Of a DNA stretch of 64,000 nucleotides, positions 1 to 11,531 are shown one piece after another. The translations under genes were made by a program, and so were the position numbers. Within the stretch, counting starts at the first letter, position 1; each line of letters starts with the position of its first letter. This stretch comes from Gracilariopsis chorda (lineage: Eukaryota > Rhodophyta > Florideophyceae > Gracilariales > Gracilariaceae): assembly GCA_003194525.1 (NCBI GenBank), contig NBIV01000202.1:87089-151088 (forward strand), given 5' to 3'. Below the pieces are notes generated by a model, which saw nothing but the letters and a program-made list of their open reading frames with translations, made no database searches and was not told where the DNA came from.

Positions 1-1138
1 AGGGGCTATCAAACTGCTTCCGACGTTGGTGCAAGACATCCAGTGGTGAGATAGATGCCACATACTCTCTCATATTGGCACGAATGGATCCATTTGAATG
101 ACGACGATTTTGAAGCCGATTGCAGATTAGATCGGCCGCCAACTCGAATATGCCGACGTTGAACCGTTGATCAAGACGATTATGGAAATCTCGTATGTGT
201 GCGGTGTGACCGGCTATGATCATATCACCCACAACGTTTGCAAGCACAAAGTGGATCTTCTGATCAGAGCGGAGGACCAAAAGCTGTCAAATTCCATGAG
301 TGGCTTCAAAGCCACAATTGAACAACAACTTTTCTTTGACCTTCAACTGCCGGAGGCGTCCGGATTCTACGAGCCCATAAGTGGGAGTCAAGATTTTCCA
401 CACGACGATTCTTCTTTCCGAACTCCATGGAGAAATCATGTATATATCTCTGTTGAGAGATCCACCTTGCCGATAGGCACCTTTACTGTCAATCGTGGCT
501 AACGGGAAAGAGAGGATGGCAGCAAGAGAGAGAACAGATCGAATGATGGGAAACTGAGCAGATGAGGAATCTTTCCGAATCAGTTCCTTGTCCTTATCTT
601 GGTTGCTATGAGGCACAAGTCGGCATTTAAGTCGTAGCTGGGCCTTATCTCCATCGCCTTTGATATAGAAGAAGTGATGTGAAGACACAATATTGGCATC
701 CTCTGGGAGAGAGGAACGAGCGACCTGAGAATAAAAACCCTCATACACATTTTTCTCTTTCTTAATAGCCTTGTCCACAATCCACCGAGGGAGAAACTGA
801 AGACGGAACTCACGCACATGCTCAACCCCAAGAACTATCTTTGCCTTGCGGAAGATTTCCTGTTCAGCGTTATTGAGCATTTGGGGAGTATCCACAGGGG
901 ATACTTTCGTGGATCCAATATGTTTTTCCAGACGAGGTGGATCACTAGTCGACCCAATGTCCATTGATGGGTTGGTGACCACTTGTGCCTTTTTCTCGGC
1001 CAGAATGGCCGAAAGACTAGGATATTGTGACCAAAAAGCAACTTCCTCATTGAGGAGGAAGTCTATGATTCCCCGTTGGGGTTGCACATGGTCATGGGAG
1101 GAGGTCTGCCCTTGCCTGTTATCCTTCAAAAGGTGCAA
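1..1138 (-). pseudogene. Reverse transcriptase remnant (divergent copia-like clade)
   Basis: An open frame of 283 codons ends at a TGA at 287-289, and the same frame then stays open to the left edge, so the domain carries one visible nonsense codon. Seen in order: a KCRLVPH block, the IDSKGAY motif that holds the first catalytic Asp, a YGLVESGR segment, and, beyond the stop, VVGDMIIAG where the catalytic YVDD box should be. The first Asp of that box is Gly, so the enzyme would be inactive even without the stop. Downstream residues (NMREYVASISPLD) resemble the RT-RNase H connector of this clade. RNase H itself lies outside the window. The call rests on motif reading only. Confidence 0.7.
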
Positions 1139-1582
1139 ACCTGATGAATTGAGCGCCTCTGAATCCTTCTAGAGTACAGAGTAAGACAACTGCGATACCA
1201 ATCCCATTTGATCCAGCTCCACAAGAAGCGCTGACTCTAGCATTGACCGGAGATCCTCATAGTCAACTCCGATATAAGGACCATGGTGACGTTCATTCGA
1301 AGATAGGAGAAGAGAATGGTCTTGCAATTTTCGGACGAAGGGAACGTGCCATGAACCGAATTTGGTACCGCGTTTGAATTAGTAAGCAGGCATGTCCTCC
1401 TTGAATTGATTTGCGGATGGGAGTCGGGGGTTCGTTGAAGCGGCTAGAGTTTTTATAGCACGTCGGGCGGTCTGTTCCTGATAGGCCTGAAAGACCTCCT
1501 CCGAAATCTGAGTCTGCGGGAGGCCCATAATCCCAGTGGTGTAAACCCTGGCAATTTCGAAGCTAATCAATTTCTTCCCGCC

Positions 1583-2022
1583 TTACAATACATTACTGAG
1601 GAACGTAGCTCTTGACAGGATTTCAGCGAAAGTAAACTCCGTATTACTCACGGCTGGAAAATAGTCAGCATCCTGGAGGAGTCCGGTGGAGATTACAAGC
1701 ACAATGGTTTGTTTTGACTCAACCGTGCCGATCGTATTGCGTCTCCGAGCTGTTCGAGGTTCAGAACTAGTGAAATAAGACGTCAGAAAGTTCTTTAAGA
1801 CCCCCTTGTCGTATTCGGCGTCACCATAAACTGACTTTGGTGCGCCTTGAACATTGATCCAGCCTCGTTCAAATGCCAACCGGACCTTCTCAAGTTCACT
1901 CGACTCAAGCACCGTAGTGACCGAGAAAGCCGAAAAAGATTCCCCATGTGAATGATTGTTGTATTCTCCATCTCACTGATGAACATGAAGTCGATTTGTA
2001 TATATTGACTGAACGGTACCAA
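1583..2022 (-). pseudogene. Integrase core remnant (divergent clade)
   Basis: Two overlapping minus-strand frames (1795-2022 and 1583-1912) together show a retroviral-type integrase core: QIDFMF with a likely first Asp, then KSVYGDAEYDKG with the second Asp, then RRRNTIGTVESK where the catalytic Glu is expected. The change of frame at roughly 1800-1900 marks a frameshift. The stretch from 1139 to 1582 between this and the RT holds only short frames and probably the degraded integrase C-terminal part. Order and spacing relative to RT and gag support the call. It is not expected to encode a working protein. Confidence 0.6.
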
Positions 2023-2109
2023 AAGCCTCCGAAAGGAACCTTTTTCTGAAGAAGACAGTCATCCGGTCGAACTACAAGTCTGGCATTTAGAGAAGGAGCT
2101 CTGCCACAT

Positions 2110-2717
2110 CTATTTGAGAACGGGCTTCAAAACTCCAACTCGTGAGCAAATCTTCTCCATGTCCGTTGGTGGCATACGGGTGAAACCATGGAGCTTCGAA
2201 GCAAACTTCTTGCATATCTTCCCGTCCGAAAACCTTTCCTTCATTTGCTCTGACGACTGTTGTGCATAGAGACCTCGAAAGGAAACAAAGTAGGACTTAA
2301 TAGTCTGGATGTTGGATGGTACAACCAGTAGTCGGGTCCTAATGGAGTCTTCTGAGTCACCCTGAAATCTAGAGTTGTATGTCTGCAAAGCAAGACCTAC
2401 GTTTCCTGCAACACCCGCTGGGATTGTTAGCAGGGAATCTTGGCCAAGGAGATTTCCTCGGTCAACAAATCCATTTCCGAGTAGAAGCAGCCCATCACCG
2501 TCAGTGATATAGAATGGTATGGACGGTTCACTACCCAAAGTATCGACAACGGGAAGACCGCACATTGCGAACACCAAACCATCAGTAAATTCAGTACCGT
2601 ATCCATGGAAGAACGGATCACGGTCCAGCTCACGCAGCCTGAAAGGAATTCCAAGTACTGAAGCCAGCCTTGCAGCTGACTGAACCCCACCAACTTTTCT
2701 GGGACAACGGATATCAA
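2110..2717 (-). pseudogene. Protease / pre-integrase region remnant
   Basis: Two overlapping minus-strand frames cover this stretch. One ends with KLHGFTRMPPTDMEKICSR, a region with His and Cys placed where the integrase N-terminal zinc-binding or pre-integrase segment should lie; the upstream part (VDTLGSEPSIPFY...GNGFVD) resembles the protease and linker of this clade. No clear DSG or DTG protease triad is readable. The assignment relies mainly on position between the gag zinc knuckle and the integrase core, so it is tentative. Confidence 0.4.
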
Positions 2718-2774
2718 TTATTGGATTCGGTTCGTCCTGAATAGATGGTGGCTGTGCGGCTTCATGTCTGGAAA

Positions 2775-3780
2775 TCAGGCCTGATGGTCGCTCGAGGGAG
2801 TGGAGCCTGGATGAAAAAACTTATCACCAGTCTTCCTTTTCTGAGAGCTCTCCCGTTCAAAGTGGTTCATTATTTCCAGGAAAGATTCACCCCCACGGAA
2901 GGAACACTCTTTAGAACCTATATGGTGATTGGTTGCCCCACAGTTGAAGCAGAACCCATAAGTTTTTGCCTGGTCATTGCCGGCTTCGTTCTTCCTAGAG
3001 CTATTGCCATTATAATTCTTGGATCCCCGCTTCTTGTTGCTTTGTTTGACATTCTGAATGCCACTGGATGCGGGGCCGGTCCGTTGCAAACTAGACTTGT
3101 TCGTTGAAGAAGTAACACCGAAGGCGAGAAGGGCCTTATGAACTTTTTCCTGAACCATTGCTTCAGTTTCATTGCGAGTCATATCTGAACTGGACTGCTT
3201 GGAGGTAGAAGATGGAGAGTACAACACAATGACAGCGTCCTCTAGGTGAAGTACTACCCTCGGTTCGGAAGAATTTGCAATGGCCTTAATGTTCGATGGT
3301 TTGCTGTATCCTTTCTGCACGGGGAGCCGTGCAGTGTGGAGAGCAAGCTTATTTTTGATGTTCGAGACTTCCTTTCGAAAATCTTCGAATGTCTTGACCA
3401 TTTCGTCCTAAGCCTCAGGAATTTGAATTGAATTCATTACTTTCACTAAGTCTTCTTGACACTCGCGAATCTTATCCATTATGGAAAAGGGTACCAAACC
3501 TCTGTCGGTTACCACACCTTGCGAGTTCCGGGACTGAGACTGAGTCAGTAATTTGAGCACAGCGTTATGTAATATGTTCTCCGGTAGCATGTCGTTGTTG
3601 ATCAATGTAATAGTCAGAACCTCACCTATGTGTATCGACGACTCAAACACTGTGTGCATAAGTTGCTTGGGTGCTAGGCCTCGAAAACTATCAACAAACG
3701 CGACAAGGTATTCATTCTTCTTTCTCCGACAGTTTGATACTTTGTTGATTGATGTAATCAAACGATTGACCACTTGATGT
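2775..3780 (-). pseudogene. Gag remnant with zinc knuckle (divergent clade)
   Basis: Gag binds the RNA genome and forms the particle shell. One frame (3408 to about 3780) carries a capsid-like helical segment (GEVLTITLINNDMLPEN). A second frame (2775-3401) holds a Lys/Ser-rich linker and a knuckle that reads CFNCGATNHHIGSKEC, that is C-x2-C-x4-H-x6-C (or C-x2-C-x5-H-x5-C if the second His is used), longer than the usual C-x2-C-x4-H-x4-C. The two frames do not join directly, so a frameshift or stop lies near 3400. The 5' end is missing: at about 3780 the frame passes straight into family A sequence, which supplies an artificial start. Confidence 0.6.
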
Positions 3781-4489
3781 CTGGGTTCATTTTCAATATA
3801 TATGCTGCTCATCCAAACGCTTTATCATACTTTAACGACGGCTTACCACCACCCACCAAAAGGCATAGATTTGGAGAGATCTATCGCATATATAAATATC
3901 ATATTTCAATGCATACGGCCATAGGCATTCTTGCCAGTGTGCCTGAATCAGCAAAGCTCGATCAGCTCCTTCCATTGTGCAATTGATGCTCTTTGCAATG
4001 GAATTATGGTCTTGAGTGTACGGAGGTTAGAATAACGTTCCCTGCAGACCATTTGTGGTTGGGTCTTGGAGAGCAATGTAACCTTCGGCATTTTTTGCAT
4101 GCAAACTCTGAATATGCACATGCACACCTCCAACATTCTGATGAAGAACATGCGCTCCCTCAAAATTCTGATGAAGCATATGTGCTCCTTCAACATTCTG
4201 ATGAAGCACATGCACTCCTCCAAGCTGTGGGATATTTTGCCCAACATCAAAAAACATTGCACTAACACCATAGCTATGTGAAACGAAGTCGTTATGCTCA
4301 ATTGGGTTTTGCAGCGTGTATAAACAAGATGACATGCGTTGACAATATCCAATATCCAAGCTCTAACCAATCTTCTTGTATAACGCAAACCTCACTCGCA
4401 CAGAAAAAGGACTGAATGCCTTTATCGGCCAGACGACCTACAGACACCAAGTTGTATCCAAGATCCGAGATTTGAAGCACATCTTTCAA
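3781..4489 (-). pseudogene. Pre-integrase/integrase remnant with large deletion
   Basis: Starts with the end of the protease/linker region (DLGYNLVSVGRLADKG) and then, after a scrambled stretch, jumps to the late part of the integrase core (HAKNAEGYIALQ, where HSDNAQE is normal), skipping the HHCC zinc-binding region and the first catalytic Asp. It ends inside a KPSLKY...YILKMNP segment, which in intact copies lies between integrase and RT. Several frames are needed to follow it. A 30-bp tandem repeat (4131-4220) sits in the middle. Non-functional. Confidence 0.7.
4131..4220. repeat. 30-bp minisatellite inside integrase remnant
   Basis: Three head-to-tail 30-base units at 4131-4160, 4161-4190 and 4191-4220, each beginning CAAMATTCTGATGAAG, with a degraded partial unit just to the left. 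On the coding strand each unit encodes about ten residues of the type GAHVLHQNVE, so the repeat keeps frame. The related copy at 13192-13251 has only two units, and intact elements have one (GGEHVLIRKV). Confidence 0.85.
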
Positions 4490-4518
4490 CCTTAGATTTG
4501 CCCCCGAAAATGGGTGTA

Positions 4519-5673
4519 TTACATCCCTTTTTGTGTAGCGGAGACCGTAGTGTTGTCAGCGACCTTAATCGTCTTTTGCTGTAGGTCAACCAATGTGTTT
4601 GAGAGGAACGCCGAAGCACAACCGAGGAAGTGGGATGTGACACCACCTTCTGCGCAGGTGTCTATGAAAGCAGACGCAGGGGGCATCACTGCAGACTTTT
4701 CAGCATATATTGCAGCGATCTCAATCTTAGATTCCTTTCGTGATGACCTTTCGGAGTGCTTGGGTTTGTCATCGGAACTAGTTATGAGTTTATTCAAGAT
4801 AGCTTTAGGCAGATGATTTTCTGGATTGTAATGATTTATGTGACATCGGTCCTGCGCGTGGCCATGTTTGTCACAGAAGCTGCAATGATAAGTATTTTTG
4901 CCTGCAATAGCATAAGCGTGCCCGTTGTAGTCATTGCATGAGTTGGGATCTGATGTACTTGCATCAATGTCGTAAACATTTGACGATGAGGTATGTTCAC
5001 TTGAAAGGCTACTGCTCTTACTTCTGCTCTTCATGCGTTTGAAACTATGAGCAAAACCGGCTGAATTGATTTGGCGAGCATTTAATTCGTTCTTGAGGGT
5101 AGTGGCCACGAAATCACATATCAATTCCGAGATGTCCTCTGTACGAAGTGCCGCAGCTGTTAACTCCATTGAGCAGCTGGGATCAATAGAGGCTAACAGC
5201 ATTGGCGCCATATGCGATTCGGGAATGGCAGCATCCTTCCCCATTTGGTCTAGCAGCGAGAATAGGGACGCAAACTGGTCGACATAGCCCGGCATAATCT
5301 GACTATTATACGACATTGGGAATAGCTGGGTCTGTACAGCAATACGTGACACTGTCCTGTTAGACGCATACTTCGCATCAAGAAGTTGGATGATACGCCC
5401 AGGATCGTCATCGACGTATATAACCACATGCAGAGAGGTATCTGCAAGTGCGCATATTATGACTGCGCATGGTTTTTCTCGTTTCGCAAGTACACGGGTA
5501 GTGGTCTGCGGAGCGCTTGAGCCCGACGCCTGCGTCATAGTAACACTGCATGTCCTCTCCGAGCCTGAGATTACGACATTCCAAACACTTTTGATGGGAC
5601 ATGCAGCCCGTAGACGAAATGGCCATAACATATAATCTTCACCACTTTTACCATGGAGGCGTGGGATTTTCAC
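4519..5673 (-). pseudogene. Family A gag and protease fragment
   Basis: Open frame of 384 codons starting MKIPRLHGKSGEDY, the start shared by all family A and C gags here. It holds a gag domain of the copia (UBN2-like) type, a Ser-rich linker, and a perfect CCHC knuckle (CSFCDKHGHAQDRC, C-x2-C-x4-H-x4-C) near residue 265. The protease site is destroyed: where other copies read DTYADSGATSHF this one reads DTCAEGGVTSHF, so the catalytic Asp-Ser-Gly is gone. The frame ends at 4519 before the integrase. Gag could still be made, but the element cannot mature or integrate on its own. Confidence 0.8.
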
Positions 5674-6370
5674 ACCAGAGGTGGTTTTGGAGTCAAATTC
5701 GGAGACGGAAATTGTTCCAGAAGGAGTTCAAATAGCAAAGTAAATAATACAAATGTAGCAGAGTGAGGGACTCAATGCCTTGATTCGACGATGAGATGGG
5801 ACTAAAGAAAATGATCACGGTACAGCCGCTTAATGGTAGCTGATGTCACACTAAGAAAGATATACTGGAGTGGAGATTTGTCGACACTCAACAGCTCAGA
5901 TGCCAATGGAGACCGTGTAACAAAGTCTTAACGCTCAGTGGGATAGTGGGATGAGTCCCGTATGCGAATCACAGGGCTAGTTCGGGTACCCTACCCCCGG
6001 AGTATACTCAAGAGCAGCTGTGCAGCACAATCAGAAAGGAAAATAAAATATGAAACTTCGTAAAAGCGGGTGCAATGACAGGAGAAACTACCTCCGCTAC
6101 CCTGAGGCTTGAACCCCTGGACCCTGGATGCCCTCTCCAGGTGCGAGGTGCGATTTTCGCCGACCTGCTCTACTCGGCGCACTTCACGATTAGGGTGCTC
6201 AATCTGTACAAAACGTCCCAGAGAAGTTACTAAAAGCGTGATATGCTTTCACCAGTTAACCTCTGCTGGTCTCTTGCGGGATATCAGCTCAATCTCACGC
6301 GCGCACGTAAAAATAGAATAAGTTGAAACGGAGCGAGGTCTGCAAGTGTTGACGCTCTGAGTCCATTACC
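5674..6370 (-). promoter_or_regulatory. Family A leader with paired hairpins and primer site
   Basis: Untranslated leader between LTR and gag. The primer site at 6351-6370 (plus-strand GACGCTCTGAGTCCATTACC) abuts the LTR and matches the anticodon half of initiator tRNA-Met, with two changes relative to other copies. At 6067-6145 lies the two-hairpin block found in all three families (see findings). No long frame is supported. Compared with copy E, this leader lacks the 69-base segment shared with family C. Confidence 0.65.
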
Positions 6371-6689
6371 GGTTCATATGAAATTATGTTGATTGATGAT
6401 GTTGGGCTTGGATGGAAATGAAAATGAAAGAAAGAAAATAAAGAATGAAGGCTGCCAGTCTTGGGTGCGAGTTTACTAGGTACTGCGACTTCAGAGTCTT
6501 ATATAGCACCTCTACTTCGCACTAACTTTACAAAAAAAACCTACACCACTAATTGGGGCCACCCAATACTACCGATCATAATCAAACATAACACAATAAG
6601 GGTTGCAAACACTGATTAAAGCTAAGTAAAACCATGCATAACAACATAACAACACATTACAACAACGCAGACCAAGTGAACCAAGCAAC
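6371..6689 (-). repeat. Family A 5' LTR, truncated
   Basis: Matches the R/U5-side part of the family A LTR (poly-pyrimidine stretch, TATA region, CACCCAATACTACC block) in minus orientation. It breaks off at about 6689, where minus-strand gag sequence of another copy starts without transition. The outer end (U3 with the CATATG module) is missing. Confidence 0.75.
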
Positions 6690-6975
6690 CAGGGTCGTCA
6701 TCGACGTCTATAACCACACGCAGAGGGGCATCTGCAAGTGCGCATATTATGATTGCGCTTGCCTTTTCTCGTCGGGAAAATACACGGGGGTGGTCTGCCG
6801 AGCGCTTGAGCCCCACGCCTGCGTCTTGGTAGCACTGTATGACCCCTCCCAGCCTGAGATTACGACATTCCAGACTCCTTTAATGCGACATGCAGCGCAA
6901 AGACGATGTTGCTATAACGTATAATCATCACCACGTTTACCGTAAAAGTGTGGTATGTTCACACCAGAGGTGGTT
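6690..6975 (-). pseudogene. Family A gag N-terminal fragment
   Basis: Minus-strand frame with the N-terminal part of gag, including the IIICALADAPLRVVIDVDDDPG segment read in two pieces. The start region is degraded: the MKIPR start and the following residues carry substitutions, and a stop separates the first third from the rest. It is cut at about 6690 by the LTR piece of the neighbouring copy. Only about 95 codons survive. Confidence 0.65.
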
Positions 6976-7651
6976 TTGGACTCAAATTCGGGGTCAGGCA
7001 TTGTTCTAGAAGGAGTTCAAATACCAAAGTAAATAATACAAATGTAGCATAGTGAGGGACTCAATGCCTTGATTCGACGATGAGCTGGGATTAAAGAGAA
7101 TAATCGCGGTATAGCTGTTGAACTGTAGCTGATGTGACATTAAGAAAGAGATACTGGAGTGGAGATTTGTCGACACTCAACAGCTTGGATACCAGCGGAT
7201 ACCGTGTAAAAAAGTCTCAACGCCCAATGGGATGAGTTCCGTATACAAATAACACGCAGAGCTCGGGTATTCTACGCATGGAGTATACTCACGAGCAGCT
7301 GTGCAGCAAACTCATAAAAGAAAATTAAATATGAAACTTCGTAAAAGCGGGCGCACTGACAGGATAAACTAACTCCGCTACCCTAAGGGTTGAACCCCTG
7401 GACCCTGCATGCCCTTTCCAGGTGCGAGGTGTGATTTTCTTCGACCTGCCCTACTCCGCGCACTTCACGAGTAGGATGCTCAATCCGTCAAAAGGTCCCA
7501 GGGAGGTTACTAAAAGCGCGATATGCTTTCAACAGTTAACCGCTGCTGGTCTCTTGCGGGATATATGATCAATCTTAGGCGTGCACGCAAAAAATAAAAG
7601 AAGTTGAAACGGAGGGACCTCTGCAAATATCGACGCTCTGGGCCCATAACC
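6976..7651 (-). promoter_or_regulatory. Family A leader and primer site (second copy)
   Basis: Leader of the same type as at 5674-6370, aligning along its length. The two-hairpin block is at about 7347-7430. The primer site at 7632-7651 reads GACGCTCTGGGCCCATAACC on the plus strand, the undamaged form found also in family C. No coding frame is supported in these 676 bases. Confidence 0.65.
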
Positions 7652-8454
7652 TGGTGCTTGTACCGATTTTTGGGCTACGGCAGTTCTGATGGACGAAGAA
7701 AGAGAAAAAATTAAAAGTGAAGGTTGGCAGTCTTTGGGGCGAGTTTACTTGGTACTGTCACTTTGTAATCTTATATAGCAGCTCTACTTCGCACTAAAAC
7801 AACAAGAAAACCCTACAAAACTAAGTGGGGACACTTAATACTACCAATCATATTCAAACATAACACAATAAGGGTTGCACACACTGATTACAGCTAAGTA
7901 CAACCACATAACACCACATTACAACAACGCAGACCAAGTAAACCAAAAAGCCAACAATGCGCACCAAGTACACCAGTCATGCCAAAAATGTGCCAGCATG
8001 TGAAAGCACTCTGTAAACACTTACTTGCACCATCATGACTATGAAAAAACACAAATTTATATGCAACCGCATCCATGTACATACCCTACGTGTGTTGCGT
8101 GCATGGCCCGTGCTTACTTGCACAACTGCACCTATGTAACACCTGCATGTACCTGTAAACCAGATGTAGCCACACATATTTCTAAGTACTATGCCCGTTC
8201 ACCTTATGCCATGTGGCCAGGTCCATGCCTATGACCCATAGGATCCAAACACTTGTAACTATTACATTGCATATGCTTATATGCAGTAGCCAATCATATG
8301 CTCGTTCCAATTTGGATTTGAGAACATAAGCATATGCGATGTTGCAAAGCAGCTCTCAAAAACAGCCCTCCCTTACATGAAACTTTGTTTCCAACTGCTG
8401 CACCATGATATCCAAGAACTACCAGGCACTAGAACATGTGCTAACATCATCAAC
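7652..8454 (-). repeat. Family A LTR (5' LTR of the 6690-7651 copy)
   Basis: About 803 bases in minus orientation, beginning right after the primer site and ending near CTAACATCATCAAC, a slightly altered form of the family terminus. Contains the TATATA region, the CATATGC and ATTGG module of the U3 end, and the same short frames as other family A LTRs, which I do not regard as genes. To its right the sequence switches to plus-strand pol of another copy. Confidence 0.75.
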
Positions 8455-10024
8455 CTAACACTTCAGGAGGCATTGTTCTCAACTCCATCAGAAAGAGTGC
8501 AATGGGAGAGCGCTATTGATGAAGAGCTCGCATCACTAAATGACAAAGGTACTTGGGTTGCTGATGACTCACTGCAGTCACAGTCGCTACCTACATATGT
8601 CATTCTCAAGGTGAAACGTGATGCAAATGCTGCAGTTGACCGAATATGAGCTCCTATCGTAGCAGGAAGAAACCACCAGACATATGGTCAGGATTATATG
8701 GAGAGCTATGCACCAGTTGTGTCTTTCAACTTGGTTTGAATGTTCCTGTACACTATGCTATGCATGCAAATGTATATCGCACAGGTTGACATTAAGACTG
8801 CATTCCTGAATGGTGACCTGAAGGAAGACATTTGGGTAATATCTCCACGTGGTATCCCTGGACTGAATTCACGATGCTACAAACTGCTAAAGGCCACATA
8901 TAGACTCAAGCAGGCTCTTCTTGCGTGGCACAACAAGTTCAGTACTGAAATTAAAGGCTTAGGATTTGAGGAACTGCCTAGTGCCCCATGTGTGTTTCGA
9001 CGGAAGTTGACCCATAGCATCTATGCGTACATCCTTATATAAGTGGACGACCTTCTCATCTTTACGCCAAGTGCTGAAGAACGGTCCCGAATATTGGAGA
9101 ACCTCAAAACATTGTATGAACTGAGAGTTGAAAATCATGTCAGACTCTAGCTCGATGTGGAGTTTACCTAGAAGCTGGACTCCAATTGGCAGCTGCTGGG
9201 TGTAAAACTCGCTCAACCCATATATACCGAAGAGATACTGCGCAGATTTGGAGGGCAAAATTTGAAACCAGCATCAAGCCCTATGGTGGATATCGTTCTT
9301 TACTTCACTTGATGTGGAGGAGGGCAAATCACCGCGTGATGTTCAATTTTATCTGCAGATGATCGAGTTTCTGCTGTACTTGCCATTACGGACGGGTTTG
9401 GAGATTTTGGCTCCTGTTCTTATACTGGCGTGCTTCCAGAATGCTCTTACAGCATACTGCCATCGAGCAGCCAAACGTGTGTTACGCTACCTAAATGGTA
9501 GTGGTGATCATGGTTTAGTGTACCGGCATGGACGTCTATGTATAAATCATTTTGTAGACTCTGATTTCGCGGGTGATACAACAGATAGGAAGTCTTTGTC
9601 TGGGTATTTGATTAAACTCGGCTCCAACTAATGTTTCTTTGGTGCTCGTAAGCAATGCTCAGTTGCATTGTCTACTACTGGTGAGGCCTAGTACTATGCA
9701 TTGGTAATGGCGGCTCGAGAGATACTTTGGATATAAGGTGTGCTGAGGGAGTGTGGAATAGCAGTTGATAAATGCGTTCCATTCATTTCGGACAACCGAT
9801 GTGCTATTGATTGGGCTGTTGGTGAACGTTGCCCTTCTAGCCGTGCGAAGCATATAGATGTCAAGGTGCACTTCATTACGCAACTGGTAAAGAACACAGT
9901 CCTATCTGTGATGTATGTTGCCATTGAAGACAATGACGCAGACATCCGCACCAAGCCACTTAGCCCTGTGGCTGCACGAGTGATATTGGAACGAGTGGGA
10001 CTTGACCAGGAACTCCAGGAGGAG
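8455..10024 (+). pseudogene. Family A reverse transcriptase/RNase H remnant
   Basis: Plus-strand remains of the 3' half of pol. Readable pieces: the pre-RT region (ESAIDEELASL), VDIKTAFLNGDL (first RT catalytic Asp), KLTHSIYAYILI followed by a stop exactly at the YVDD box (the Tyr codon is TAA, and VDD follows), the RNase H segments FVDSDFAGD and GEA, and the end NDADIRTKPLSP...LQEEW. At least four stops or frameshifts break it. It ends at 10029, overlapping the first bases of the adjacent LTR. Non-functional. Confidence 0.8.
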
Positions 10025-10817
10025 TGGTGATGTTTGCACATAGTCGGAGTGCCTGGAAGCCCTAGGAAGTCATGGTAAACCACTTGGAAACAAATTTGCA
10101 TATAACGATTGGCACTTTTGAGCACCTCCGTTGCAAAAGCGCATATGCGCGTGTGCTCGAAACCAACGTGAAGCCGGCTTATGATTGGCTACTGTATTTG
10201 CCCATATGCGTTACGTGGTTTACAAGTAGTATACCTTATATGGGTGGTAGGCACAGCATGGGCCACTTTGCATAATGTGGATGGACAACATACATGAGAT
10301 TTTGTGTGGCTACAATGGTTTACAGGGACATCACGTTGCGGCAGACCTGTGATTTTGTGTGTCAGCACGTGCACTGCACGCAATGGACTTAGGTTATCGA
10401 TATGGATACAGTGTCATGTGAACTTGTGCATTGCCATGGTCATGATGACGCAAGTAAGTCCTTATACAGGGCTGTGACATGCTGGCATATTATTGTCATG
10501 GTTGTTTCACTTACCGTGCTTCGTTGGTATGTGCTGGAATAATTTTATGCATGGTTGTAGTGAGCTGTCCCCAGTTTGTGCAACCCTTATTGTGTTATGT
10601 TTGAATACCATTGGTAGTACTGGCTGTCCGCACTTAGTATTTAGGGTTTTTCTTGTAGTTGTAGTGCAATGTAGTGGTGCTATATAAGTTGCAGATAGTG
10701 CATCTCCAAGTAAACCCCCCCAAGGCAGACAACCTTCAATCTTGTTTTTACTTCTTTCTTTCTTTCTCATTTCAGTCAAAGCCAAACTTCATCTATCACC
10801 TTCATTTGTAATGAACA
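10025..10817 (+). repeat. Family A 3' LTR, degraded
   Basis: Plus orientation, directly after the pol end, where a GAGGAG purine run precedes TGGTGATG (the family start is TGTTGATG). Carries the CATATGCGC module near 10141, a CT-rich stretch before its end, and ends near AATGAACA. Many substitutions compared with 13671-14495 show that it is an old copy. Confidence 0.75.
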
Positions 10818-11531
10818 TGTGGCAAGTGATTTTCAGGGTTATCTGGATTCATGTGAAAGCGGTATTGAGTGGTTCCATCGTGCTCACAGAAGTTGCAATG
10901 GTACCCATTTTTGCTTCCAGCAGCGTATGCACGACCAGTAACGTCACTAACTGCTGTTGAATCTGATGCATTACCATCATTTTCGTTACCATTTGATGAT
11001 TTGCTGTTTCCACCTTTACGGGCACCACCCCTGTTCCTGTTCTTCTTGCGACTGTGACCTCTACGAGAACTGACTGAACCCATTTGGCTGGCCTTGTATT
11101 CATCAATCAGGGTTGTCGCCACGTAGTCCCATATGATTTTTGAAATCTCCTTGGTCCTAAGTGCTGCTGCAGTTGACTCCAATGAGCAGCTGGGGTCAAT
11201 AGATGCCAGAAGCATGGGTTCCTTGTGAGATTCTGGTATAGTGGCATCCTTACCCATGAAGTCCAGCTTCGAGAACAGAGAGGCAAACTGGTCCACATAC
11301 TAGGACATTTTTTGGCCATTATACGACATTCTGAACAGCTGCGTTTGCCCTGCTATACGAGACACTGTCCTGTTTGATGCATATTACACATCAAGTAGCT
11401 GAAGCATGCGACCGGGGTCATCATCCACATCCATAACTACAGGCAGTGGGGCATCGCCAGTGCACAAATGATGATTGCACATTCCTTTCCGCGCTTTGCC
11501 ACTATACGGGTGGGGGTCTTGGTAGCACTAG
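10818..11531 (-). pseudogene. Family A gag fragment
   Basis: Minus-strand gag from the N-terminal third to the zinc knuckle. The longest piece (10802-11296) begins MDQFASLFSKLDFMGKD. The knuckle reads CNFCEHDGTTQYRF: the zinc-binding His is Thr and the last Cys is Phe, so it cannot bind zinc in the normal way. A stop interrupts the frame just before MDQF. Both ends are cut by family A LTRs of plus orientation. Confidence 0.75.

Larger units (their letters stand above)
1..3780 (-). mobile_element. Divergent copia-like retroelement remnant
   Basis: Minus-strand remains of gag, zinc knuckle, protease/pre-integrase, integrase and RT in that order, continuing past the left window edge. The order integrase before RT is the copia order, but the RT is unlike the other elements here: it has a KCRLVPH-type block and an IDSKGAY motif in place of the usual KARVVA and VDVKTAFLNG. 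From general knowledge, such RTs form a separate copia-like group seen in fungi, corals and some protists. No LTR is visible. The gag end stops abruptly at about 3780, where family A integrase sequence in the same orientation begins, so the 5' end is truncated. Frames are broken throughout. Confidence 0.75.
3781..6689 (-). mobile_element. Family A copia element, internally deleted copy
   Basis: Minus strand. From right to left: LTR piece (6371-6689), primer site (6351-6370), leader, gag and protease (4519-5673), then a pre-integrase/integrase remnant that stops at 3781 against the divergent element. RT and RNase H are absent. The integrase has the same internal deletion as the copy at 12037-13670. 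The 5' LTR is cut off at 6689, where the gag of another family A copy begins. Confidence 0.8.

Noticed and set aside
287-1138. A host gene on the minus strand at the left edge
   Set aside because: Its motifs are those of a reverse transcriptase and the neighbours are integrase and gag.
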